A stretch of DNA of 64,000 nucleotides. Origin: RGIG5612 sp963599255 (GTDB taxonomy: Bacteria; Bacillota; Clostridia; Lachnospirales; Lachnospiraceae). The translations under genes and the position numbers were made by a program. Position 1 is the stretch's first letter; each line of letters begins with the position of its first letter. The notes under the pieces are model-generated. The model was given only the letters and a program-made list of their open reading frames with translations. It had not been told where the DNA came from and searched no databases. Of the stretch, positions 1-7,551 are shown piece after piece. The stretch covers positions 5,944-69,943 of the forward strand of contig CAVBWS010000006.1 of the NCBI GenBank assembly GCA_963599255.1. Direction: 5' to 3'.

Positions 1-1
1 G

Positions 2-859
2 GGTATTTTTGTAAACTTCAAGAATGTTCAGAGAACATCACGTAAGAAAATCCCGTTTGGTATAGCACAGATCGGTAAATCATTTCGTAATGAGATCACA
101 CCGGGCAATTTCACCTTCAGAACCAGAGAGTTTGAACAGATGGAATTGGAATTTTTCTGTGAGCCGGATACTGACCTTGAGTGGTTTGAATACTGGAGAA
201 GCTATTGTGTAAATTGGCTCAAGAGCCTTAATATTAAGGACGAAGAGATCAGATTAAGAGATCATGATAAGGAAGAGCTGTCCTTCTATTCCAAGGCTAC
301 AACTGACATCGAATTCACATTCCCGTTCGGATGGGGTGAGCTGTGGGGTATTGCTGACAGAACGGATTATGACCTGACACAGCATCAGACCTTCTCATCA
401 GAACCGATGGATTATTTCGATGATGAAAAGAATAAAAAGTATGTTCCTTATGTTATCGAACCTTCACTGGGAGCAGACCGCGTTGTTCTCGCGTTTTTAT
501 GCAGTGCTTATGATGAAGAGGAACTGGAGGGCGGTGATGTAAGAACTGTTATGCGTTTCCATCCGGCTCTTGCACCTGTTAAGATCGCTGTTCTTCCGTT
601 GTCTAAGAAGCTGAATCAGCCTGCAATGGAGGTTTATTCTAAACTGTCTAAGTATTATAACTGCGATTTTGATGACAGAGGAACCATCGGCAAGAGATAT
701 AGAAGAGAGGACGAGATCGGCACTCCATTCTGTATTACATATGACTTTGATTCAGAAACTGACCACTGCGTAACTATCAGAGAAAGAGATACGATGCAGC
801 AGGTAAGAGTTAATATTGATGAACTGGAAGATTATTTCAGATATAAATTTGAATTTTAG
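2..859 (+). CDS. glyQS: Glycyl-tRNA synthetase, class II single-subunit type (5' end outside window)
   Basis: Attaches glycine to tRNA-Gly in the cytoplasm. The open frame runs in from the left edge, so the N-terminal part is missing; 285 residues remain. Class II motif 2 is visible early (SFRNEITPG followed by TFRTREFEQME), and motif 3 is seen as GADRVVLAFL, followed by the C-terminal anticodon-binding domain (APVKIAVLPLSKK onward) and the conserved GTPFCITYDFDS and VTIRERDTMQQ stretches. This is the alpha2 bacterial/eukaryote-like GlyRS, not the GlyQ/GlyS alpha2beta2 enzyme. An internal ATG at 140 is not the start because conserved motif 2 lies upstream of it. The thioesterase gene starts 14 bases after the stop, so they may be cotranscribed. 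Confidence 0.96.
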   Translation, partial: GIFVNFKNVQRTSRKKIPFGIAQIGKSFRNEITPGNFTFRTREFEQMELEFFCEPDTDLEWFEYWRSYCVNWLKSLNIKDEEIRLRDHDKEELSFYSKATTDIEFTFPFGWGELWGIADRTDYDLTQHQTFSSEPMDYFDDEKNKKYVPYVIEPSLGADRVVLAFLCSAYDEEELEGGDVRTVMRFHPALAPVKIAVLPLSKKLNQPAMEVYSKLSKYYNCDFDDRGTIGKRYRREDEIGTPFCITYDFDSETDHCVTIRERDTMQQVRVNIDELEDYFRYKFEF

Positions 860-873
860 GAGCAGCAGGTAAT

Positions 874-1281
874 ATGGTAGGAAGAACCCTTGAGGATATA
901 CGAAAAGCCGTAAATGTAGGATATACCAGGCATACGGGTATAGACATTACGGCGGTAGGAGAGGGATTTGCCGAGGGCAATATAGTTATAACTGACAAGC
1001 ATACCAATCCCTTCGGAATGGTTCATGGAGGAGTATCCTTCTGTCTGGGAGATGTATTAGGAGGGGCTGCATTCAGAACTTTGGGCGGGCTTCCCGTTAC
1101 ATTAAGCTCAAATGCAACATATATGAGGCCTCTTAGAAATACTGATATCATATACGGACGGGCTGAAGTCATAAAACATGGCAAGACCACAAGTGTTGTA
1201 GAGACGAAGATATTTAATGCTCAGATGATTGAATGCGTCAGGATAGAGGCTGTCTACTATAACGTGGAAGAAAGGATTTAA
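874..1281 (+). CDS. PaaI-type hotdog-fold thioesterase
   Basis: A 135-residue single-domain protein of the 4HBT/PaaI family, which hydrolyses acyl- or aryl-CoA thioesters; the substrate cannot be read from the sequence. The family signature is seen around residues 45-60 as NPFGMVHGGV, where the HGG loop is the start of the hotdog central helix, followed by SSNATYMRPL and a final strand with RIEAVYYN. The start ATG at 874 is preceded by AGGAGCAG overlapping the glyQS stop region. It sits in a three-gene run (glyQS, this gene, an SGNH hydrolase) with spacings of 14 and 3 bases. Confidence 0.85.
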   Translation: MVGRTLEDIRKAVNVGYTRHTGIDITAVGEGFAEGNIVITDKHTNPFGMVHGGVSFCLGDVLGGAAFRTLGGLPVTLSSNATYMRPLRNTDIIYGRAEVIKHGKTTSVVETKIFNAQMIECVRIEAVYYNVEERI

Positions 1282-1284
1282 TTA

Positions 1285-2127
1285 TTGGCGAAATTTTTCA
1301 ATAATCTGAAATCAAACGAAAATAAAAAGAAGGGCCATTTTGACGAATACAGAGAGGCTCTGCAGAGCCTTGATGAGAAAACCAAGAATCAGCTGGAATT
1401 TAAACGCACGTTAGGTATGTGCGGAGTGGTTTTGTTTGTACTTGCTCTTATGTTCGTGCTGATTAAGACAGGGGTTGCGGTGGATAAGAATAAGTCAGTA
1501 ACAGGCAATGTATTTGCAGATAAGGAAACTGTTTTAATAGAATGTTTCGGCGATTCACTCACCGAGGGATATACGGTTGATGACACCGGTATGTCCGCGA
1601 TCGCAGAGGTTACGTATCCTGAGGAGCTGGAGACTAAACTGTACGAATTGTTCGACGCTGACTCATATCAGTACACCTTCAAAACTGTCAATGTCAAGAA
1701 TTATGGTCAGTCGGGAAGTGTGCTTCAGGAGAATTCCTGCTCCAGATTATCGGGAACGGCAGATATAGTGTTGATTCAGTATTGTGCCAATAATTTCATT
1801 GAAGGCAAGGAATACGAGGGAACCCTTGAGGCCAATATCGAAACAATAGAGCGCCAGGGCGCTCAGGTGTTCATACTGAATTATCCTATCAAATCCGGTT
1901 CGGCAGATGAGGATAAGCTGTCTCAGTCTAACAATTACATTTCAAATGCTGCGGAGGCAGAATCTGACCTGTTGATCGATATTAACGCATACTTCGCGCA
2001 GATAACTGATTATTCACAGGACGAATTATTTGCATCTGACGGAGTACATCTTACAGAACTGGGATACAAATTGATGGCAGATTACGTCGCAGATATAATC
2101 CACCAGCATTATGTGGATATGTTCTGA
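1285..2127 (+). CDS. Membrane-anchored SGNH/GDSL hydrolase
   Basis: Predicted 280-residue esterase or acyl hydrolase facing the outside. A cytoplasmic charged N-terminus (residues 1-43) is followed by one membrane segment near 47-64. The catalytic blocks are clear: block I CFGDSLTEG with the nucleophilic Ser, block II with Gly in NYGQSG, block III QYCANNF carrying Asn, and block V DGVHLTELGY carrying the Asp-x-x-His pair. The start is TTG at 1285, chosen because it is 3 bases after the preceding stop and has AAAGGA just upstream. The natural substrate is unknown; relatives act on peptidoglycan, polysaccharide acetyl groups or lipids. Strong terminator follows. Confidence 0.8.
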   Translation: MAKFFNNLKSNENKKKGHFDEYREALQSLDEKTKNQLEFKRTLGMCGVVLFVLALMFVLIKTGVAVDKNKSVTGNVFADKETVLIECFGDSLTEGYTVDDTGMSAIAEVTYPEELETKLYELFDADSYQYTFKTVNVKNYGQSGSVLQENSCSRLSGTADIVLIQYCANNFIEGKEYEGTLEANIETIERQGAQVFILNYPIKSGSADEDKLSQSNNYISNAAEAESDLLIDINAYFAQITDYSQDELFASDGVHLTELGYKLMADYVADIIHQHYVDMF

Positions 2128-2144
2128 CACAAGAGGATACATGG

Positions 2145-2182
2145 GCACGCATAACATTGCATAGCAGTTATGCGTGCTTTTT
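2145..2182 (+). terminator. Intrinsic terminator after SGNH hydrolase
   Basis: An 11-bp perfect stem (GCACGCATAAC with GTTATGCGTGC) with an 11-base loop, followed directly by TTTTT. It ends the glyQS-thioesterase-SGNH transcript and separates it from the two-component genes. Confidence 0.88.
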
Positions 2183-2220
2183 GAGGACGACTTTAAAGGC
2201 AAAAGAGAGAGGATTGTAAT

Positions 2221-2895
2221 ATGAAGTTGTTGTATGCAGAGGATGAAAGACCCATGTCAGAGGCAGTGGTTGACATCCTTACTTTTCACAAATACAGTGT
2301 GGACGCAGTATATGACGGAGAAGAGGCACTGGCATATATTAAGGCTGAACATTATGACGGCATAATCCTTGACGTCATGATGCCTAAGATAAATGGCGTG
2401 GATCTGCTGAAGAAAATAAGAGCCATGGGCATTAATACACCGGTAATGCTCCTTACTGCCAAAAGTGAGATTGAGGATAAGATTGCAGGCCTTGATGCGG
2501 GAGCGGATGATTATCTGGCCAAACCATTTGCCATGGGAGAACTGCTGGCGAGGGTAAGAGCTATGTTAAGAAGGCGGGAGGAATTTACGCCTGATATATT
2601 AACATTGGGTAATGTCAGTCTTAACACAGCTACTTATGAACTGGGAACTCAGGATAAGAAATTTGCGCTGCCTAAGATAGAGTATCAAATTATGGAACTT
2701 CTGATGCTTAATAAGGGACAGTACCTGTCAACAGACGATCTTATGACTAAGGTATGGGGTTATGAGAGTGATACGGAGATAGGTATAGTATGGGTTTATA
2801 TCTCTTATCTCAGAAAAAAGCTTACTGCCATGAATGCTGATATAGAGATTGCAGCCAAGAGAAATATCGGATACAAGCTGCAGCTGAAAAACTGA
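2221..2895 (+). CDS. OmpR/PhoB-family response regulator
   Basis: A 224-residue DNA-binding response regulator. The receiver domain occupies about 1-115: acidic pair E7/D8, phosphoacceptor D51 in LDVMMP, conserved Thr in LLTAKS and Lys in LAKPF. A winged-helix trans_reg_C domain follows at about 128-222, with the typical ending VWVYISYLRKKL and IGYKLQ. It is phosphorylated in these families by the adjacent histidine kinase, whose start codon lies 5 bases after this stop. The ATG at 2221 has a purine-rich AGAGAGG upstream. The regulated genes are not identifiable here. Confidence 0.93.
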   Translation: MKLLYAEDERPMSEAVVDILTFHKYSVDAVYDGEEALAYIKAEHYDGIILDVMMPKINGVDLLKKIRAMGINTPVMLLTAKSEIEDKIAGLDAGADDYLAKPFAMGELLARVRAMLRRREEFTPDILTLGNVSLNTATYELGTQDKKFALPKIEYQIMELLMLNKGQYLSTDDLMTKVWGYESDTEIGIVWVYISYLRKKLTAMNADIEIAAKRNIGYKLQLKN

Positions 2896-2900
2896 CGATT

Positions 2901-4346
2901 ATGATAAAACTTCTGAAGAAAAAATTCATATTTACTGCCATGATCGCGGTTACGATACTTCTGGCCGGCGTATTTGCTGCCCTTAATATTGTTAATCATA
3001 CATCATTAAACGCTCAGTCGGAGAAGCTCTTATACGAGTTGGCGAGGATATATAATCTTAATCCGGTAACCTATGACGGCTCGGACGAAACTGCCACATC
3101 TGAGGATATCAATTCTCAGCAAGACAGTTCGCAGGAGAACGGTACAGATAGCGCTGACGGTGCAGATGAATCGGATGGCGAATCCGACGGAGAATCAAAA
3201 GGTGAATCAGATGGCGGATCAACGGATAATTCTAATGGTGACAGTCCGCAATCAAGTTCTGCCAGAAGATTTGAAGTTCCTCAGGAGGAGGTACCTGTTC
3301 TGGCATTTATGGTTCCGGAGATTAACGATAATACCGTATTAAGTGCGGTATATTTTACGGTTTCTATTGATGAAAAAGAGAATGTAGTACACACGGATAT
3401 TTCGAAAATCTCAGGAATCACAGAAGAAGAAGCTGATAAAATGGCACTGGAAGAATACAAGGCCAACAGAGCATACGGATGGAAGGGCAATTACAGATAT
3501 CTGACATCCGAAGATTCAAGGGGCAATTATGTATATATATTCTTAGACAGATCCATAGATCTTAATAACCAGGCCCGGGTTGTTATGCTGTCTGTTCTTA
3601 TTGCTTTGGCATGTTTTGGAGTGCTTTTTATCCTTGTAAGTATATTGTCCAATAAGATGATCAAACCTATTGCGGAGAATATTGAAAGACAGAAATGCTT
3701 TATCACCGACGCGGGACATGAAATAAAAACCCCGCTGGCTATTATTCAGGCTAATACAGAGGCTCTTGAACTTCATGAGGGCGCAAATAAGTGGACCGAT
3801 AATATCAAGGATCAATCCATGAGACTGTCTATTCTCATGACCAATATGCTCCTTCTGGCAAAAGCAGATGATTATGTGGGCAGGGACAAAGAGGAAGAAG
3901 TGGATCTGGATCAGCTTATTAAGGATTCACTGGAAATGTTTGGAGAGTCATTAAAAAATAAAAAACTCAAGCCGGTTTTCAGTGCGGAGAGCAGACTCAT
4001 TGTAAAGGGCAACAAAACGCAATATGCACAGCTTATATCTATTATGCTTGATAATATAGTTAAGTATGCAAGAGAAGGATCTGAAATTGATATAAGAGCG
4101 TATTCAAAGGAAAAAATGACAGTTCTGGAAATGGGCAATTATTCCGACTATATTCCGGAGTGCGAACCAGAGAGACTCTTTGACAGATTCTACAGGCCCG
4201 ATTCCACCAGATACAGCCAGCAGGTAGGAAATGGCATCGGACTGGCTGCAGCAAGGGCCATAATGCAGCTCTATAACGGAACTATAGAATGTGCATATGA
4301 TAAGAAAGATCACATTATATTCACGATGATGTTCAGAAACAGATGA
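2901..4346 (+). CDS. Sensor histidine kinase with acidic low-complexity extracellular segment
   Basis: A 481-residue membrane kinase paired with the upstream regulator. Membrane segments lie at about 9-31 and 226-250, flanking an extracellular region of about 190 residues. Residues about 61-122 of that region are very rich in Ser, Asp, Glu and Gly (several GES/DGES repeats), then a folded part follows with a PepSY-like ITEEEADKMAL stretch. The dimerisation box has His273 in TDAGHEIKTP. The catalytic domain shows the N-box Asn in MLDNIVKYA, an F-box (LFDRFYRPD) and the G2 box GNGIGLAAA. The usual DxGxG G1 motif is replaced by GNYSDYIPE, a variant known in some Clostridial kinases. No clear ribosome site precedes the ATG, so translational coupling is likely. 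Confidence 0.9.
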   Translation: MIKLLKKKFIFTAMIAVTILLAGVFAALNIVNHTSLNAQSEKLLYELARIYNLNPVTYDGSDETATSEDINSQQDSSQENGTDSADGADESDGESDGESKGESDGGSTDNSNGDSPQSSSARRFEVPQEEVPVLAFMVPEINDNTVLSAVYFTVSIDEKENVVHTDISKISGITEEEADKMALEEYKANRAYGWKGNYRYLTSEDSRGNYVYIFLDRSIDLNNQARVVMLSVLIALACFGVLFILVSILSNKMIKPIAENIERQKCFITDAGHEIKTPLAIIQANTEALELHEGANKWTDNIKDQSMRLSILMTNMLLLAKADDYVGRDKEEEVDLDQLIKDSLEMFGESLKNKKLKPVFSAESRLIVKGNKTQYAQLISIMLDNIVKYAREGSEIDIRAYSKEKMTVLEMGNYSDYIPECEPERLFDRFYRPDSTRYSQQVGNGIGLAAARAIMQLYNGTIECAYDKKDHIIFTMMFRNR

Positions 4347-4473
4347 GATTATCACTGAAATAATTACAGAAGCAGCAGAAAACAGGCGGATTTATGGCAA
4401 AAACTTCTTACTTTCCGGGGGAAAATATGCTAAGATATATGCAAATGGCGAATTATTACAGAAAGGAGTAAAT

Positions 4474-4971
4474 GTGTTTAAAGTAGGCGATTTAGTAATT
4501 TATGGTAATTCTGGTGTCTGCAGGGTGGTTGAGATAGGTAAGCCTCCTCTTAGCGGAATACCTGATGGACAGGACTACTACACCCTGGCTCCATATTATT
4601 CAGAGAAGAGCGTGATATTTACTCCTTGTGATAATGACCGGGTGGTTATGCGCCCTATTGTTTCACGGGACGAGGCACAGAAATTAGTCAATAACGTTCC
4701 TCAGATCGAATGTCTTGTAATCACCGATGAAAAGAAGAGAGAAGACTGCTACAAGGAAGTAATAAAATCAGGCGATCCGGAGAAGTTTGTAAGCATAATC
4801 AAAACTATTCATGTCAGAAAACAGCAGAGACTTTCTGAAGGTAAGAAAGTTACTGCCAGCGATGAGAAGTATTTTCAGATGGCAGAAGAGAAGTTGTATG
4901 GTGAATTAGCAATAGCCCTTAATATAGAAAAAGGTTCTGTCCGTGATTATATATTCGGATGCATTGAATAA
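4474..4971 (+). CDS. CarD-family transcriptional regulator
   Basis: A 165-residue protein of the CarD/CdnL/TRCF family. The N-terminal RNA-polymerase-interacting Tudor-like domain is at about 1-60 (MFKVGDLVIYGNSGVCRV, then YYTLAPYYSEKSVIFTP), and the rest is a helical C-terminal domain. Members bind the RNAP beta subunit and stabilise open promoter complexes, often at rRNA and growth promoters. The start is GTG at 4474, chosen because AAAGGAG ends 5 bases before it; an overlapping ATG at 4472 is out of frame. It is separated from the kinase by 127 bases and followed by a strong hairpin, so it is probably its own unit. Confidence 0.85.
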   Translation: MFKVGDLVIYGNSGVCRVVEIGKPPLSGIPDGQDYYTLAPYYSEKSVIFTPCDNDRVVMRPIVSRDEAQKLVNNVPQIECLVITDEKKREDCYKEVIKSGDPEKFVSIIKTIHVRKQQRLSEGKKVTASDEKYFQMAEEKLYGELAIALNIEKGSVRDYIFGCIE

Positions 4972-5037
4972 AGAAAATAAGTTTGATCATATGGATAAAG
5001 GCAGCATTGTCAGCTGACGATGCAGTTAAATAGTGTT

Positions 5038-5084
5038 ATAACAGCTGCGATAGACGTAAAAATACGTTAATGCGCAGCTGTTAT
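5038..5084 (+). terminator. Hairpin downstream of carD
   Basis: Perfect 12-bp arms ATAACAGCTGCG and CGCAGCTGTTAT enclose a second inverted pair ACGT..ACGT. It lacks a long U-run (TTATTGTG only), but its position 66 bases after the carD stop suggests termination or 3'-end protection. A smaller stem (GCATTGTCA/TGACGATGC) lies at 5002-5021. Confidence 0.55.
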
Positions 5085-5146
5085 TGTGCAAAGTAGTGTA
5101 AAAAACATGTCAATTGTCTTACTTTTGTACAAGTTTCAGTTCATGA

Positions 5147-5175
5147 TAGACAATATGTTTTTTTTCATATACAAT
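5147..5175 (+). promoter_or_regulatory. Sigma-70-type promoter of the CocE hydrolase
   Basis: TAGACA at 5147-5152, a 17-base spacer, and TACAAT at 5170-5175, each 5 of 6 to consensus. Transcription would begin near 5182, which rules out an upstream in-frame ATG at 5180 as the main start. An inverted pair ATTGTCT (5113-5119) and AGACAAT (5149-5155) overlaps the -35 box and could be an operator. Confidence 0.6.
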
Positions 5176-5218
5176 ATCTGTGTTTGTTAAAAAAATATTT
5201 TTTAATGGAGGATATAAA

Positions 5219-7021
5219 ATGGAAGGTCTCGATAAAGAACTTTATTTTACTCTGGAAGAGGAGTTCCAGGGCGAGAAGATTGAAGCTATCTACAGAAGAG
5301 CCCGTAAGCCTGTTGCTAACCAGGATGATGTTGACTTATCTAAGTCAGATGACCCTATGGCAAGAATGGGTCAGGGATTCTGCCCTGCTTTCAATCAGAG
5401 AACCTATGAAGCTGCTCCTGGCATCACATGTATGCAGGACGTAGAAGTTGTAATGAGAGACGGATGCAAGATCTATACAGATATCTTTCTTCCGGCTAAC
5501 TGCACAGAGAAGATCCCATGTATCGTATCATGGAGCTGGTTCGGCAAACGTCCTGGCGATGGTATGAGTGAGTGGCAGATCATGGGTGTTCCGCCTCACA
5601 CAGTATCTAAGCTCGCTAAGTTCGAGTCATCTGACCCGGCTTACTGGTGCTACAAGGGATATGCTGTAGCTAACGTTGACGTTCGTGGTGCAGGACATTC
5701 AGAAGGCAATGTTCATATGTTCACACATCAGGACAGAGAAGACGGATATGACTTCGTTGAATGGCTTGCAACACAGGATTGGTGCAACGGCAAGATCGGT
5801 ATGACAGGTAACTCAGGTGTTGCTATGCATCAGTGGGGTATCGCAGCTGAGTGCCCACCACACCTTGCTTGTATCGCACCATGGGAGAGCACAACTGACC
5901 TCTATGCGGATTCTCTGTATGAAGGCGGTATTCCTGCACTTTCATTCAATGAATTCATTGCTGCGCAGGTTACAGGTCTGGGCGGAGTAGATGATCAGGT
6001 TGCTATGGCTCGTAAATATCCATTCCGTAACGGATACTGGAATGACAAGTGCGCAGATTTCTCTAAGGTTAAGATTCCTGTATATCAGACAGCAGGTTGG
6101 TCACATTTCCACCTTCCGGGATCATCAAGAGCTTATATCAGATGTAAGTCAAAACTTAAATGGTTCAGAGCACACAGAGATTTCGAGTGGCCGGATACAT
6201 ACGATCCACAGAACATTGCTGATCTTAATCTCTTCTATGATCGTTACCTTAAGGACATCCACAATGGCTGGGAAATGACGCCTAAGGTTCGTATCGACGT
6301 TATGGATGTTATGGATCATGATTATCAGGCAAGACGTCCTGAAAATGAATGGCCTCTTAAGAGAACAGAGTTCAGAAAGTATTATCTTGATGCTTCTACA
6401 ATGTCAATGCAGGATACACCTGTTGCAGTTGAGTCATCAGTTTCATACAATGGCGCAACAGCTGAAGATGGTTACATCGACAGAGTAGAGTTCGACATGG
6501 AATTCAAAGAGGACACAGAGCTCACAGGTTATATGTGGCTTCGTCTCTGGGTATCATGCGAAGGATACAATGACATGGATATGATGGTTAATATCCAGAA
6601 GGCAGACAGCCAGGGCAATTGGCTGCCATGGACAACTCTTAATGAGCCACATCCGGGCGCTTGGGGCAAGATGAGAGTATCTCGTCGTGAGTTATGGCCT
6701 GAAGAGATGAAGAAGTACAAACTTAAAGGACAGGAGTACTGGCCGGTACTTAAGAACACAAGCGAGCAGAAGCTCTCTGACGGTGAGATCGTTCCGGTTG
6801 ATATCGCCATCGTTCCTTCATCACGTTTCTGGCACAAGGGACAGAAGCTTCGTATCCAGATTGCAGGCAACTATATCCGTGAGGGATGGTTCGAGCCTCT
6901 TAGCTGGGACGTTGACAACAAGGGCAAGCACGTTATCCACACCGGCGGTCAGTATGAATCATGGCTGCAGGTTCCATACATTCCACCTAAATTCGAAACA
7001 GATGGACATGTATACAGATAA
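5219..7021 (+). CDS. CocE/NonD-type alpha/beta hydrolase (X-Pro dipeptidyl-peptidase S15-like)
   Basis: A 600-residue cytoplasmic serine hydrolase with no signal peptide. The S15 alpha/beta domain begins after about residue 75 (VVMRDGCKIYTDIFLP), with Ser199 in MTGNSGVAMHQW as the probable nucleophile, and the C-terminal jelly-roll PepX_C domain follows (LTGYMWLRLWVSCEG, then PVDIAIVPSSRFWHKGQ and LRIQIAGN). Related enzymes cleave X-Pro peptides, glutaryl-amides or cocaine esters; the substrate here is unknown. The ATG at 5219 is preceded by GGAGG at a 7-base distance. Codon use (CGT for Arg, GCT, AAG, ATC) resembles the neighbouring ribosomal and pnp genes more than the regulators upstream, which with the good promoter suggests high expression. 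It is a single-gene unit with its own terminator. Confidence 0.85.
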   Translation: MEGLDKELYFTLEEEFQGEKIEAIYRRARKPVANQDDVDLSKSDDPMARMGQGFCPAFNQRTYEAAPGITCMQDVEVVMRDGCKIYTDIFLPANCTEKIPCIVSWSWFGKRPGDGMSEWQIMGVPPHTVSKLAKFESSDPAYWCYKGYAVANVDVRGAGHSEGNVHMFTHQDREDGYDFVEWLATQDWCNGKIGMTGNSGVAMHQWGIAAECPPHLACIAPWESTTDLYADSLYEGGIPALSFNEFIAAQVTGLGGVDDQVAMARKYPFRNGYWNDKCADFSKVKIPVYQTAGWSHFHLPGSSRAYIRCKSKLKWFRAHRDFEWPDTYDPQNIADLNLFYDRYLKDIHNGWEMTPKVRIDVMDVMDHDYQARRPENEWPLKRTEFRKYYLDASTMSMQDTPVAVESSVSYNGATAEDGYIDRVEFDMEFKEDTELTGYMWLRLWVSCEGYNDMDMMVNIQKADSQGNWLPWTTLNEPHPGAWGKMRVSRRELWPEEMKKYKLKGQEYWPVLKNTSEQKLSDGEIVPVDIAIVPSSRFWHKGQKLRIQIAGNYIREGWFEPLSWDVDNKGKHVIHTGGQYESWLQVPYIPPKFETDGHVYR

Positions 7022-7048
7022 TTATTTGCTGACAGCATAAATAATAGC

Positions 7049-7100
7049 AGCAGGGAGATTACTTAGGTAATCTCCCTGCTTGACTTTGAATTTTTTTTTT
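7049..7100 (+). terminator. Intrinsic terminator of the CocE gene
   Basis: A perfect 14-bp stem (AGCAGGGAGATTAC with GTAATCTCCCTGCT, 7049-7062 and 7067-7080) with a TTAG loop; a run of ten T comes 10 bases later. The last base of the stem is the first base of the rpsO -35 box. Confidence 0.8.
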
Positions 7101-7108
7101 GCTAGAAT
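7080..7108 (+). promoter_or_regulatory. Promoter of rpsO-pnp
   Basis: TTGACT at 7080-7085, a 17-base spacer that contains the T-run, and TAGAAT at 7103-7108; 5 of 6 matches in each box. Start of transcription is expected near 7115. Confidence 0.65.
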
Positions 7109-7114
7109 TTACCA

Positions 7115-7195
7115 GTTGTGAGCCGCAGCTTAAAGGCAGGACACTCCGACCACTTTTCAGCTGCAGGCGATTATATTACAGGAGGATAATTTATT
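7115..7195 (+). promoter_or_regulatory. rpsO leader, possible S15 autoregulatory structure
   Basis: The ~80-base leader can pair GCCGCAGCT (about 7123-7131) with AGCTGCAGGC (about 7161-7170), with one bulge, enclosing a ~29-base internal region, just before the AGGAGG site at 7181-7186. S15 represses its own translation through leader structures in several phyla. Whether this structure binds S15 is inference. Confidence 0.4.
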
Positions 7196-7462
7196 ATGAT
7201 TACATCAGAGATCAAGGCTCAGCTTGCTAAAGAATATGGCAAGAATGAAGCAGACACAGGTTGCGTTGAGGTACAGGTTGCTATTCTGTCATACAGAATC
7301 AAGGAACTTACAGAGCATCTTAAGACTCATCCTAAGGATCACCACTCAAGAAGAGGTCTTCTTAAGATGGTAGGTAGAAGAAGAGGTCTTCTTGACTACA
7401 TGAAGAAGAGAGATATCGAAGGCTATCGTCAGTTAATCGAGAAATTAGGAATCAGAAAATAA
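7196..7462 (+). CDS. rpsO: 30S ribosomal protein S15
   Basis: An 88-residue primary 16S rRNA-binding protein of the small-subunit platform. Full family length, with the signature LTEHLKTHPKDHHSRRGL and the C-terminal MVGRRRGLLDYMKK stretch that contacts the rRNA three-way junction. The ATG at 7196 has AGGAGG 9 bases upstream. It is followed by pnp at 89 bases, the widely conserved rpsO-pnp order. Confidence 0.98.
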   Translation: MITSEIKAQLAKEYGKNEADTGCVEVQVAILSYRIKELTEHLKTHPKDHHSRRGLLKMVGRRRGLLDYMKKRDIEGYRQLIEKLGIRK

Positions 7463-7473
7463 TTGATTTTTTA

Positions 7474-7506
7474 ACAGGCTTTAGGGAATACATCCTTAAA
7501 GTCTGT
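7474..7506 (+). terminator. rpsO-pnp intergenic hairpin
   Basis: ACAGGCTTTAGG pairs with CCTTAAAGTCTGT (one G-U pair and one bulge), followed by TTGTATATTG. It is probably a leaky terminator or a processing/stability hairpin that sets the rpsO to pnp ratio, as known for this gene pair elsewhere. Confidence 0.5.
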
Positions 7507-7551
7507 TTGTATATTGTGGCATTCGCCGAGAAGTAGAAGAAGGAGAGAATA

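Noticed and set aside
5180..5218. Upstream start for the CocE hydrolase
   Set aside because: The predicted transcription start is near 5182 and GGAGG is correctly placed only for the ATG at 5219.
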